DNA from: Arenimonas daejeonensis
Lineage (GTDB): Bacteria; Pseudomonadota; Gammaproteobacteria; Xanthomonadales; Xanthomonadaceae
Length of the DNA stretch: 64,000 nucleotides
Assembly: GCF_007993735.1 (NCBI RefSeq)
Contig: NZ_CP042453.1
Coordinates: 1,674,001-1,738,000, forward strand
Direction: 5' to 3'
Both the position numbers and the translations under genes were made by a program. The notes beneath the pieces were generated by a model, which searched no databases, had not been told where the DNA came from, and saw only the letters and a program-made list of their open reading frames with translations. Below are positions 53,342-62,573 of the stretch, one piece after another (within the stretch, counting starts at the first letter, position 1; each line of letters starts with the position of its first letter).

Positions 53342-54789
53342 ATGAGCCACCACGACATCCGCTCCGCCCAGCGTCCCGACCCCGACCAGGCGATGGTGGA
53401 CATCGCCAACTACATCACCGACTACTACATCGGTTCCTCCGAGGCCTACACCACGGCACGCTACATGCTGCTGGACTCGCTGGCCTGCGCGATGCTGGCG
53501 ATGCGCCATCCAGAGTGCGTCAAGCACCTCGGTCCGCTGGTCCCCGGTGCGAACCTGCCCGGCGGCGCCCGCGTGCCGGGCACGTCGTACGAACTCGACC
53601 CGGTGCAGGCGGCCTACAACATCGGCGTGCAGGTGCGCTGGCTGGACTTCAACGACACCTGGCTGGCCGCCGAGTGGGGCCATCCGTCCGACAACCTGGG
53701 TGCCATCCTGGCGGTCGGTGACTATCTCAGCCGCAAGGCCGAGCGCGAAAACGGCAAGATGATCACCGTGCGCGACGTGCTGACCTGGGCGATCAAGGCC
53801 CATGAGATCCAGGGCGCCTATGCGCTGAAGAACAGCTTCAACCGGGTCGGCCTGGACCATGTCCTGCTGGTCCGCCTGGCGTCCACGGCGGTGGCCACCC
53901 ACATGCTGGGCGGTGGCAAAGAGGAAATCATCAACGCGGTCAGCCACAGCTGGCTGGACGGTGGCGCCCTGCGCACCTACCGCCATGCCCCGAATGCCGG
54001 GCCCCGCAAGAGCTGGGCCGCCGGCGATGCCTGCCGACGCGCGGTCACCCATGCCCTGAACGCGGTCAAGGGCTGCGTCGGTTACCCCAGCGCGCTGAGC
54101 GCCAAGACCTGGGGTTTCTACGACGTGCTGTTCAAGGGCAAGGAATTCGAGTTCGAACGCCCGTTCGGCAGCTATGTGATGGAAAACGTACTGTTCAAGA
54201 TCAGCTACCCGGCCGAGTTCCACGCCCAGACGGCGGTGGAGTGCGCCATGCAGTTGCACCCGAAGGTGGCCGGAAAGCTCGACCAGGTCGAGCGCATCCT
54301 GGTGGAGACCCAGGAGGCCGGGGCCCGCATCATCGACAAGACCGGGCCGCTGGCCAACTACGCCGATCGTGACCACTGCCTGCAGTACATGATCGCGGTG
54401 CCCTTGGTATTCGGCCGCCTGACCGCGGACGACTACGGCGACGCCGTGGCGGCCGACCCCGCATCGACGCCCTGCGGGCCAGGATGGAGGTCAAGGAAAA
54501 CCCCCAGTTCACCCGGGACTACTTCGATCCCGAAAAGCGCTACATCGGCAATTCGGTCGAGGTGGTCTTCAAGGACGGCAGCTCGACCGGCAAGGTCTCG
54601 ATTGACTACCCGATCGGCCACCGGGAGCGCCGCGGCGAGGGCATCCCGGTCCTGCTGCAGAAGTTCGAGGCGGCCGTTGGCGGCCAATTGCCAGCCCGCC
54701 GGGTCCAGCAGATACTGGCCCTGACCGGGGACACATCCCGGTTCGAAGCCACGCCGATCCACCGTTTTGTCGATTTGTTCACGCTTTGA
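53342..54789 (+). CDS. prpD: 2-methylcitrate dehydratase (one apparent frameshift)
   Basis: It dehydrates 2-methylcitrate to 2-methyl-cis-aconitate. The protein has [20 protein letters not shown], the family core [20 protein letters not shown], and [20 protein letters not shown] near the C terminus. One C is missing from 54457-54460. [20 protein letters not shown] then continues in the next frame to TGA 54787. Repaired length is 482 residues, matching PrpD. It lies 4.5 kb from prpBC with unrelated genes between. Confidence 0.94.
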
Positions 54790-54798
54790 TGGGCAGGC

Positions 54799-54827
54799 TT
54801 GCCAAATCTTGGTAAAGTTGTTAGATT
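54799..54827 (+). promoter_or_regulatory. Probable promoter of the OmpA-family gene
   Basis: TTGCCA at 54799-54804, a 17-base spacer and TAGATT at 54822-54827. The region is clearly less GC-rich than its surroundings. About 95 bases of untranslated leader precede ATG 54928, which is common for abundant outer-membrane protein mRNAs. Confidence 0.6.
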
Positions 54828-54927
54828 CCTGTTAACCGGTATCGCAGTCCTTTGTTGAGTGCGTGCGTGGCCGGCAGTATCGGTTCCGCAATCTGTATGA
54901 AGTTCCCCTGTAGAAATGGAGCAAATC

Positions 54928-55994
54928 ATGAAGAAGAACCTCCTGTGCTGCGCCCTGTTCGGCGCGATGGCCATGGCGCAGTCAGCATCCGCGCAAGATT
55001 TCGATGACCGCTGGTACATCAGCGGTGGACTTGGTTACAACTACCAGGACCGCGACCGTGGTACCGAGAACGACATGTTCGGCACCCTTGGTCTGGGCAA
55101 GTTCATCACTCCGAACTGGTCCATCGACGGCGAGCTGAACTACCAGAATCCGGGTTTCCCGGGTAACGATCTGCTGTTCAGCCAGTACGGCGCGTCGGTT
55201 GACGCCCGTTACCACTTCATCAAGGAAGGCCGCGAGTGGTGGCCGTATGTGCGCATGGGTCTGGGCGTGCAGATGGCTGACGAAGAGTACGACAACTTCC
55301 CGAGCCCGGACTCCCCGGGTGAGCGCGATGACAGCGTGCTGGCCGCCAACCTCGGCGTCGGTATCCAGAGCGATTACGACCGCGTTTCCATCCGTGGTGA
55401 ATTCGGCACCCGGGTCGCCTTCGACGACTCCAGCTTCGTCAGCCCGGACTCCGACCACTTCGTCGACCTGCTCGCCTCGTTCACCGTGCTGGTGAAGCTT
55501 GGCGATCTGGCCGAGCCGGTGGTTCCGGTCGAGCCGCCGCAGCAGACCTGCGCCGACTTGGACGATGACGGCGACGGCATCAACAACTGCGACGACAAGT
55601 GCCCGGATTCGGTCGCTGGCCAGGCCATCGGCCCGGACGGCTGCCCGGTTCCGCTGACCATCGACCTCAAGGGCGTGAACTTCGACTTCGACAAGGACAC
55701 CCTGCGTCCGGAAGCCGAGACCATCCTCGCCGAGGCCGTGTCGATCCTGCAGAAGTACCCGCAGCTCAAGGTTGAGGTTGCCGGCCACACCGACTCCGTC
55801 GGTTCCGAGCAGTACAATGGGGCCTGTCGGAGCGTCGCGCCGCGACGGTGTACAACTACCTGACCAACGCCGGCATCACTGCCGACCGCCTGGTCGGTCC
55901 GAACGGTTTCGGCGAAAGCCGTCCGCTCGACACCAACGACACCGCCGAAGGCCGTGCGCGCAACCGCCGTACCGAGCTGAACGTGCAGAACTGA
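54928..55994 (+). CDS. OmpA-family outer-membrane protein with TSP3-like linker (one apparent frameshift)
   Basis: The signal peptide ends SASA-QDF. Residues about 23-190 form an eight-strand beta-barrel domain (DRWYISGGLGYNYQDRDRG to LLASFTVLVKLGDL). A Cys-containing, Asp-rich thrombospondin-type-3 linker follows (CADLDDDGDGINNCDDKCPD). The C-terminal OmpA peptidoglycan-binding domain has LKVEVAGHTDSVGSEQYN. One base is lost near 55815-55822. The restored frame gives GLSERRAATVYNYLTNAGIT, then the Arg/Asp-containing GRARNRRTEL. Repaired length is 355 residues. Confidence 0.92.
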
Positions 55995-56019
55995 TCCTTC
56001 AGTCTCCACGGCAAGACCC

Positions 56020-56050
56020 GAAGCCCGGCCTCGTGCCGGGCTTCGCTTTT
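56020..56050 (+). terminator. Rho-independent terminator after the OmpA-family gene
   Basis: GAAGCCCGGC pairs perfectly with GCCGGGCTTC around CTCGT, followed by GCTTTTG. Confidence 0.88.
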
Positions 56051-56132
56051 GTGATCCGGGTCACGATATTCCGTTTGCCTCATCGGGCCGGCACGCCTAA
56101 GCTTCAGGCACCCACAAGCCCCCCGGTGCCCG

Positions 56133-56606
56133 ATGATCCGCAGCCTATCCCTCGTTTCCCTGGCCTTGCCCGCGCTGTTCCTGGCATCGGCTCCCGTGGC
56201 GGCGTCGACCGCGGCTTGCAACATCGCCGCATTGCCGCCGATGCCGGCCACCGTGCCGGCGCCCGAAATGCAGCGGGCAGTGACCCCGCCGCTCAGCTGT
56301 GTGAGCCTTGTGGCTTATACCGAACGCCTGCGCCGCCCCGCGGCCCCTGTTGCCGCGACGCCGCGACCGGCCCCGGCCGCTTCGTCTCCGGCGGCCTATG
56401 CGCCCAAGACCCAGCACGACAACACGCCCTGGCGCTTCGACATGAACCAGAACGGCCGTCGCATGACCGCCGAAGAGTTCGACGCCTGGATGAAGGCCAA
56501 AGGCATCCGCGTGGCCACCGGCAAGCCGGGCGCCAGCGCCCCGGCCGCGGCACCAGCCGCCGCTGCTCCCGCCCAGTGCGTCGCGTCGGCTACGGTGCAG
56601 TGCTGA
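56133..56606 (+). CDS. Small secreted protein of unknown function, Ala/Pro-rich
   Basis: 157 residues. A clear signal peptide (SLVSLALPALFLASAPVAAS) is followed by an Ala/Pro-rich linker. A conserved-looking block NTPWRFDMNQNGRRMTAEEF then DAWMKAKGIRV comes next, and an Ala/Pro tail ends in a Cys (ATVQC). Four Cys in the mature part could form disulfides. The block with DMNQNGRRMTAEEFDAW is faintly EF-hand-like (D-x-N-x-N-G), so calcium binding is a possibility, not a claim. No family is recognised. Confidence 0.7.
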   Translation: MIRSLSLVSLALPALFLASAPVAASTAACNIAALPPMPATVPAPEMQRAVTPPLSCVSLVAYTERLRRPAAPVAATPRPAPAASSPAAYAPKTQHDNTPWRFDMNQNGRRMTAEEFDAWMKAKGIRVATGKPGASAPAAAPAAAAPAQCVASATVQC

Positions 56607-56699
56607 AGCGGTAGTGCGCCACCCGCCACCCGTTGCCGCCTGGGTAGCCGAAGCGTTCGGCGCAGGCCATCCGGAAGAACATCCGATGGCCTCCCGGCA

Positions 56700-57481
56700 T
56701 CAACGGCCGCGGCGCCGCGGCCACGGGAAAAAGGCGTTGACTTCCTGCTGGTAGCGAAGATAGTACTCGCCGCGCGAACGCAGCGACTGCGCCTCGGCCC
56801 AGGGGATGCCGCTGACGCGGTTCAAGAAGACGAACATCAGCACCGGCCCGACCAGGCTGAGCCAGAACAGCCCGCTGCCCACCGCCAGCAGCGTGTAGCT
56901 GAACCAGTGCAGCCATTCGAAAAAGTAGTTGGGATGCCGCGACCAGGCCCACAGTCCCGCCCGGCAGGTCTTGCCGCGATTCCAGGATGCGCCCGGAATC
57001 GTGCCAGTTGCCGGTCGGCGAGGCTTTCGCCCAGCATGGACAGCAACCAGACCACGATGGCCAGCACCGTGCACGGCCCGAAGCGATAGCCCGGGTTCGC
57101 CGCGGCGGCCAGGAAGGGCAGTGAGAACAGGGCGACCACCAGCGCCTGCATCTGGAAGAAGACGAAGAACTTCGCAGGACTGCCGCTCCAGGCCGCGCGC
57201 AGCGCACGATAGCGGCCGTCCTCTTCCTCGCTGAGGACCCGGTGCAACAGGTGCAGGCACAGCCGTGCACCCCAGATGCTGCCGAACATCGCCACCAGAG
57301 CGCGTGCGACGCCCGATCCCTCGCCGACCACGCCCGCGAACAGTGCCGCGAGCGCCATCAGCCCGGCCCAGCCGACATCGACATACCCGATGTTGCGCAC
57401 CCGCATCGAGAATGCCCACAGCGCCGCCATCACCACGGCCGATCCCATCCAGATCATGGCCAGTGTCCACCCGGCGCTCAT
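56700..57481 (-). CDS. DUF1295 integral membrane protein (one apparent frameshift)
   Basis: A polytopic inner-membrane protein of the DUF1295/steroid-5-alpha-reductase-like group. It has hydrophobic segments through TLAMIWMGSAVVMAALWAFS and AKFFVFFQMQALVVALFSLP, and near the end the conserved GLWAWSRHPNYFFEWLHW. The frame breaks at CCAGG 56982-56986, where a missing G (forward strand) restores RFRAHPWNRGKTCRAGLWAW. Repaired length is about 260 residues. The start at ATG 57481 is the likeliest. An in-frame ATG 23 codons upstream is possible. Confidence 0.82.
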
Positions 57482-57651
57482 GCTCCGTATTCCCGCGTAA
57501 ACGGCGCCAGGCGGGCAGGGCGGCAGCAGCTGGGACCACGCATGCCGCATGGTCGATTCTTCGCGGTGATGGGGCGGTGAACCGGCTCCAGGCTCCGATG
57601 ACGCACGTCGTGCAGTAGCGGGTCTGGCGGTGCTTGCGCCATGCTTCATGC

Positions 57652-58422
57652 ATGCCACGTCCTCCCGCCCGGCCCAACGTCATCGCACACCGCCACGGCG
57701 TGGCCCGCGTGCTGTCGAAACTGGGGTTGTGCTCGCGCAGCCGGGCGGCAATCTGGGTGCGCGAGGGGCGGGTGGCGGTGAACGGTCGTATCGTGCGCGA
57801 CCCGGAGCAGCCGGTCCGGCAGGGCCAGGACCGCCTGGCGGTGGACGGGCGCGAGCTGGCCGCGGCCGAACGGCTCTACATCGCGCTCAACAAGCCGCGT
57901 GGCCTGGTCACCACCGCCAGCGATGAACGCGGCCGCGACACCGTCTACGCCTGCCTGGAGGGCGCGGGCCTGCCCTGGCTGGCGCCCGTGGGCCGCCTGG
58001 ACCAGGCCAGCGAAGGCCTGCTGCTGATTAGCAACGACCCGGCCTGGGCCGCAGCCATCACCGACCCGGCCACCGGCCCGGACAAGACCTATCACGTGCA
58101 GGTGGATGCGATTCCCGACGAGGTACTGCTGGCGAAACTGCGCACTGGCGTCCATGACAGCGGCGAGCATCTCTCGGCCCGGTCGGCCACCATACTGCGC
58201 ACCGGCACCCGCAACGCCTGGCTGGAGATCGTGCTCGACGAAGGCCGCAACCGGCAGATCCGCCGCCTGCTGGCCGCACACGGCCTGGGTGTGCTGCGCC
58301 TGGTGCGCGTGGCGATCGGTCCGCTGGCGCTGGGCGAGCTGGGCAAGGGCGCATGGCGTCGCCTCACGCCCGACGAAGTGCAGTCACTCGTCGGCGGCGG
58401 TCCCACGAATCCAGCGAGCTGA
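57652..58422 (+). CDS. RsuA/RluB/RluE/RluF-family pseudouridine synthase
   Basis: An N-terminal S4 domain (RVLSKLGLCSRSRAAIWVRE) is followed by the catalytic domain with YIALNKPRGLVTTASDE and the active-site Asp in PVGRLDQASEGLLLISND. EGRNRQIRRLLAAHGLGVLR is the family C-terminal signature. 256 residues from ATG 57652. A TTG at 57634 would add six residues. Which rRNA position it modifies cannot be told. It is divergent from the DUF1295 gene. Confidence 0.92.
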   Translation: MPRPPARPNVIAHRHGVARVLSKLGLCSRSRAAIWVREGRVAVNGRIVRDPEQPVRQGQDRLAVDGRELAAAERLYIALNKPRGLVTTASDERGRDTVYACLEGAGLPWLAPVGRLDQASEGLLLISNDPAWAAAITDPATGPDKTYHVQVDAIPDEVLLAKLRTGVHDSGEHLSARSATILRTGTRNAWLEIVLDEGRNRQIRRLLAAHGLGVLRLVRVAIGPLALGELGKGAWRRLTPDEVQSLVGGGPTNPAS

Positions 58423-58439
58423 TGTCCGGGCGCGGCATG

Positions 58440-59168
58440 TCAGCCGCGTTCGACGAACACCACGTGGTAATGCTCGTCGTGCCGGACCCAAGGCTTGCCA
58501 CGTGAGAACGGCACCTGGTGCTGCAACCCGGCGCCACCCCGGCTGGCGAACAGCGCCTGCTGCAGCGGCTTGTCGAAGATCACCACGCGGATGTCCAGCC
58601 CGTTCCGCTTCCCGGCCTGCTGCAACGCGCGCAGGTGCGCGGCCATGGCGTCGTAATCGATGCGGAAGTCGTGCAGCCGACCGTCGGCGTTGAACTCCAG
58701 GTCGTATCCGTAACGGTTGAAGGCGTGCGTCGGCAGTCGCTGCACGTGGCCGCGGAGGTCACGCACCGGCACGAAGAAGTCCACGGCCATGCCGTTTTCA
58801 TGCGTACGGTGCGGCTTGAAGCTGCCGCCCCCGGGCCAGCCGGTTTCGCCGTAGACGAACTTCGCTTCGGGCATCTCGCGGGCCACCTGGGCATAGGCCT
58901 CCAGCACGGTGTCACGGACCCGGTGGTGTACCGCATTGCGCCCGATCAAGGCACCCAGGTCGGAATAGGCGCGGAAATTGGACCCGCGGCTGGGCAGGCG
59001 TTTGCCGTGCTGAAGATCGCCCTCGGCGGGCGTGCCGATGCTGCGGCTGGGCTGCGGACTTTCCAGGGCGATCGCCAGCGTATTGCCGTAGCGCAGCAGG
59101 CCGACCAGGGCGAGCACGACCAGTCCGGCCGCCCAGGGCCAGCGGAAGCGGAGGGATGTCGGGTCCAT
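58440..59168 (-). CDS. Penicillin-insensitive murein endopeptidase (MepA)-like protein
   Basis: 242 residues. An N-terminal membrane anchor or uncleaved signal (WAAGLVVLALVGLLRYGNTL) is followed by a LAS-type zinc peptidase domain. GGGSFKPHRTHENGMAVDFF supplies the His/Asp ligands and WVRHDEHYHVVF the H-x-H motif. MepA-type enzymes cut D-Ala-meso-DAP cross-links. The residues are present, but the protein is shorter than E. coli MepA and the identity is at family level only. Confidence 0.8.
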   Translation of the reverse strand: MDPTSLRFRWPWAAGLVVLALVGLLRYGNTLAIALESPQPSRSIGTPAEGDLQHGKRLPSRGSNFRAYSDLGALIGRNAVHHRVRDTVLEAYAQVAREMPEAKFVYGETGWPGGGSFKPHRTHENGMAVDFFVPVRDLRGHVQRLPTHAFNRYGYDLEFNADGRLHDFRIDYDAMAAHLRALQQAGKRNGLDIRVVIFDKPLQQALFASRGGAGLQHQVPFSRGKPWVRHDEHYHVVFVERG

Positions 59169-59170
59169 GC

Positions 59171-60367
59171 TCAGCCCTTGATCACGCCCAGCTCGCGGCC
59201 GACCTTGGTGAAAGCGGCGATCGCGCGATCCAGGTGCTCGCGGGTGTGCGCGGCGCTCATCTGGGTGCGGATGCGGGCCTGGCCCTTGGGCACCACCGGG
59301 AAGAAGAACCCGATGGCGTAGATGCCTTCCTCGAGCAGGCGCGCGGCGAACTTCTGCGCCAGCGGCGCGTCGTACAGCATCACCGGGCAGATCGGGTGCA
59401 CGCCGGGCTTGAGGTCGAAACCGGCGGCGGTCATGCGTTCGCGGAAATAGCGGGTGTTCTCGGCCAGGCGCTCGCGCAGGTCGCCGGCGGCGGCCAGCAT
59501 GTCGAACACCTTGATGCCCGCGGCCACCACGTGCGGCGGCAGCGAATTGGAGAACAGGTAGGGACGCGAACGCTGGCGCAGCAGCTCGATCACCTCGCGC
59601 GGGCCGGTGGTGAAACCGCCCAGCGCACCGCCGAGGGCCTTGCCGGGGTGCCGGTGAAGATGTCGATCCGGTCCATCACGCCCTTGACCTCGGCGCTGCC
59701 GCGGCCGGTGGCGCCGAGGAACCCGGTGGCGTGGCATTCGTCGATGTGCACCAGCGCGCCGTATTTCGCCGCCAGCGCGGTCAGTTCGTCCAGCGGGGCG
59801 ATGAATCCGTCCATCGAGAACACGCCATCGCTGGTGATCATGATCGTGCGCGCGCCGTCGGCCTTGGCCTGCTGCAGCTGCTTCTCCAGGTCGGCCATGT
59901 CGCTGTTGGCGTAGCGGTAACGCTTGGCCTTGCACAGGCGAACGCCGTCGATGATCGAGGCGTGGTTGAGGGAGTCCGAGATGATGGCGTCTTCTTCACC
60001 GAGCAAAGGCTCGAACAATCCGCCGTTAGCATCGAAGCAGGCGGCGTAGAGGATGGTGTCCTCGGTGCCGAAGAATTCCGCGATCCTGGCCTCGAGCTGC
60101 TTGTGCAGGTCCTGGGTGCCGCAGATGAAGCGCACCGAGGCCATGCCGAAGCCGTGGCTGTCCAGGGCATCCTTCGCGGCCTGGATGACCTCGGGGTGGT
60201 CTGCCAGGCCCAGATAGTTGTTGGCGCAGAAGTTCAGCACCGTCCGTCCGTCCGCCAGCGCAATCTCGGCCGACTGGGGGCCGGTGATGATGCGTTCGGC
60301 CTTGAACAGGCCTGGGCCCGCAGGGCGTCCAGTTCGGCGGCATAACGGGCGACAGGGGGCTGGACAT
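59171..60367 (-). CDS. kbl: Glycine C-acetyltransferase / 2-amino-3-ketobutyrate CoA ligase (three apparent frameshifts)
   Basis: A PLP enzyme that splits 2-amino-3-ketobutyrate with CoA into glycine and acetyl-CoA, the step after Tdh. Motifs are [50 protein letters not shown] and [18 protein letters not shown]. Frame breaks are at a C run seen as GGGGG at 60355-60359, at CCTGG near 60310, and at 59645-59650. There the expected TGTLGKALGGA, which carries the PLP Lys, is read TGTPARP. All three are single deletions. The repaired start is [19 protein letters not shown] and the protein has 399 residues, as expected. Confidence 0.93.
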
Positions 60368-60648
60368 GGGAGGGCTCGCGGGTGCGGAAAGGCCGCCATT
60401 ATCCGGGCTTGTCGGCCGGACAGGCAGGGGGTAGGCCTTCCCCGGTCAGGCGACACTCAGGCCATTGGCGGCGACCGCCGCGCACATGGACATGGGTTGC
60501 TGCACTGCCGCATGCCTTATGATGCTCCAGCCCGGACACTTCGCTCATTATTTTCAACACCCGGTCGGGCGACAGACCGGCAAGACGCAAGCCATAACCA
60601 CAACGACCACGCGCTTTCATTGACTGCCCCAACGACGAGGATTTCCCG

Positions 60649-61386
60649 ATGAACCACAAGAAGCTTTCGCTGGCCCTGGCCGCCGCGCTGTTCGCGCTGC
60701 CGCTGACCGCCTTCGCCCAGGAAGAGGCCACCGCCGAGGTCGCCGTCGAGGAGGAGGAATCCATCTTCAGCTGGAATGCCGCCCTGGCCAGCGACTACGT
60801 CTTCCGCGGCGTGTCCCAGACCGACGAAGAAGCGGCCCTGCAGCTCGGCGCCGACCTGAATTTCGACAACGGCATCTACGTCGGCGTCTGGGGTTCGAAC
60901 GTCGATTTCGGCGACGGCAGCCCGGACATCGAGATCGATACCTACATCGGCTGGAACCGGGACCTCAACGACAGCTGGAATCTGGACCTGATGCTCAACC
61001 GCTACAACTACATCGGCGAAGACGATGACTTCGGCGATGGCGACTACAACGAGCTGATCGGCGCCCTGGCCTGGAACGAGATGATCACCCTGACCGTCGG
61101 CTACACCAACGACGTCTACGGCCTGGACGAGAACGGCTACTACTACGGCCTCGGCGGCAGCTGGGACATCGGCGCCGGCGTGACGCTGGACGTGGGCTTC
61201 GGCCTGAACCAGTTCGACGAAGACACCGGCGTCGAGGACTACAACGACTACTCGGTTGCCGTCAGCCGCGACTTCGGCCCGGTCAACGCCGCGATCGGTT
61301 TCTACGGCACCGATGCCGACGGCGAGTACAACTTCGGCGAGACCGCCGACAACCGCTTCGTGCTGACGCTGTCGATCGGCGGCTGA
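60649..61386 (+). CDS. TorF-family putative porin / outer-membrane protein (TIGR02001-like)
   Basis: 245 residues. The signal peptide ends LTAFA-QEE. A short Glu/Val-rich segment is followed by SWNAALASDYVFRGVSQTDE, the recognisable start of this porin family. Alternating aromatic strands follow (GIYVGVWGSNVDFGDGSPDI, NRYNYIGEDDDFG), and the last strand NRFVLTLSIGG is a typical outer-membrane C terminus. The mature protein is very acidic (many Asp). Its function is uncharacterised. It sits between kbl and tdh, transcribed opposite to both. Confidence 0.88.
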   Translation: MNHKKLSLALAAALFALPLTAFAQEEATAEVAVEEEESIFSWNAALASDYVFRGVSQTDEEAALQLGADLNFDNGIYVGVWGSNVDFGDGSPDIEIDTYIGWNRDLNDSWNLDLMLNRYNYIGEDDDFGDGDYNELIGALAWNEMITLTVGYTNDVYGLDENGYYYGLGGSWDIGAGVTLDVGFGLNQFDEDTGVEDYNDYSVAVSRDFGPVNAAIGFYGTDADGEYNFGETADNRFVLTLSIGG

Positions 61387-61403
61387 TCCACGCCGCCCGC
61401 AAC

Positions 61404-61436
61404 AAAAAACGGGCGCCGCAGGGCGCCCCGTTTTTT
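61404..61436. terminator. Bidirectional terminator between the TorF-family gene and tdh
   Basis: AAAAAACGGGCGCC faces GGCGCCCCGTTTTTT around a short GCAG loop, with one bulged base. A and T tracts on the two sides allow termination on both strands between convergent genes. Confidence 0.92.
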
Positions 61437-61454
61437 GTCTCCGCGCGATGCGTC

Positions 61455-62492
61455 TCAGGACCAGCTGCAGACCACTTTGCCGCACTGGCCGCTGTCCATC
61501 AGGTCGAAACCCTTCTGGAAATCGTCGATGTGCACCTGGTGCGTCAGCACCTTCTGCAGCGGGAAACCCGACTGCACCAGCTGGGTCATCTTGTACCAGG
61601 TCTCGTACATCTTCCGGCCGTAGATGCCGTGCAGGGTCAGGCCCTTGAAGATCACCTTGTCCCAGTTGATGCCGGCGCCGTTGGGCAGGATGCCCAGCAG
61701 GGCGATCTTGCCGCCGTGGTACATGCAGTCGAGCATGTCGTTGAAGGCGTGCGGATTGCCGCTCATCTCGAGGGCGACGTCGAAGCCCTCCATGTGCAGG
61801 TCCTTCATCACGTCCTTGAGCGACTGCTTGGAGACGTTGACCACGCGCGTCGCCCCCATGTCGGCGGCCAGCTTCAGGCGATAGTCGTTGACGTCGGTCA
61901 CCACCACGTTGCGCGCGCCGATGTGCTTGCAGATGCCGGCGGCGATGATGCCGATCGGGCCGGCGCCGGTGATCAGCACGTCCTCGCCGACCACGTCGAA
62001 TTCCAGCGCGCAGTGCGCGGCATTGCCGTAGGGGTCGAAGAACGCCGCCAGTTCCGACGGGATCGAATCCGGGATCGGCCACAGGTTCGTCGACGGCATC
62101 ACGATGTATTCGGCGAACGCGCCGTTGCGCGTCACGCCGATGCCGACCGTGTTCGGGCACAGGTGCTGGCGACCGGCGCGGCAGTTGCGGCAGTGGCCGC
62201 AGACGAGGTGGCCCTCGGCCGACACGCGGTCGCCGAGTGCATAACCGGTGACGCCCGGGCCCATCTCGACGATGCGGCCGACGAATTCGTGTCCGATCAC
62301 CAGGCCCGGCGTGATCGTGCGCTGGCTCCACTCGTCCCACTTGTAGATGTGCAGGTCGGTGCCGCAGATCGCGGTCTTCTCGAGCTTGATCAGCACTTCG
62401 TTCGGGCCCGGCGAGGGCACCGGCACCTGTTCCATCCAGATGCCCTTTTCCGCGTGGCGCTTCACCAGCGCCTTCATCATCTGCTGTGCCAT
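61455..62492 (-). CDS. tdh: L-threonine 3-dehydrogenase
   Basis: A zinc-dependent medium-chain dehydrogenase that oxidises L-threonine to 2-amino-3-ketobutyrate, the substrate of Kbl. The 345-residue frame has catalytic-zinc motifs [20 protein letters not shown] and IGHEFVG, structural zinc cysteines [15 protein letters not shown] and the NAD-binding [20 protein letters not shown]. The product ends CGKVVCSWS. It is separated from kbl by the divergent TorF-family gene. Confidence 0.95.
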   Translation of the reverse strand: MAQQMMKALVKRHAEKGIWMEQVPVPSPGPNEVLIKLEKTAICGTDLHIYKWDEWSQRTITPGLVIGHEFVGRIVEMGPGVTGYALGDRVSAEGHLVCGHCRNCRAGRQHLCPNTVGIGVTRNGAFAEYIVMPSTNLWPIPDSIPSELAAFFDPYGNAAHCALEFDVVGEDVLITGAGPIGIIAAGICKHIGARNVVVTDVNDYRLKLAADMGATRVVNVSKQSLKDVMKDLHMEGFDVALEMSGNPHAFNDMLDCMYHGGKIALLGILPNGAGINWDKVIFKGLTLHGIYGRKMYETWYKMTQLVQSGFPLQKVLTHQVHIDDFQKGFDLMDSGQCGKVVCSWS

Positions 62493-62573
62493 CGTCCTGC
62501 GTCCGGCAAGGCCCGTCGGGCCGTGAGGGCGGGAATTATACCCGCCGCCGGTGAACCGTCCGGCAAGCCCGGT

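Noticed and set aside
60368-60648. A gene or clear promoter in the kbl to TorF-family gap
   Set aside because: No frame has coding character. A TTGCTG/TATGAT pair near 60497-60525 has poor spacing, so I do not call a promoter.
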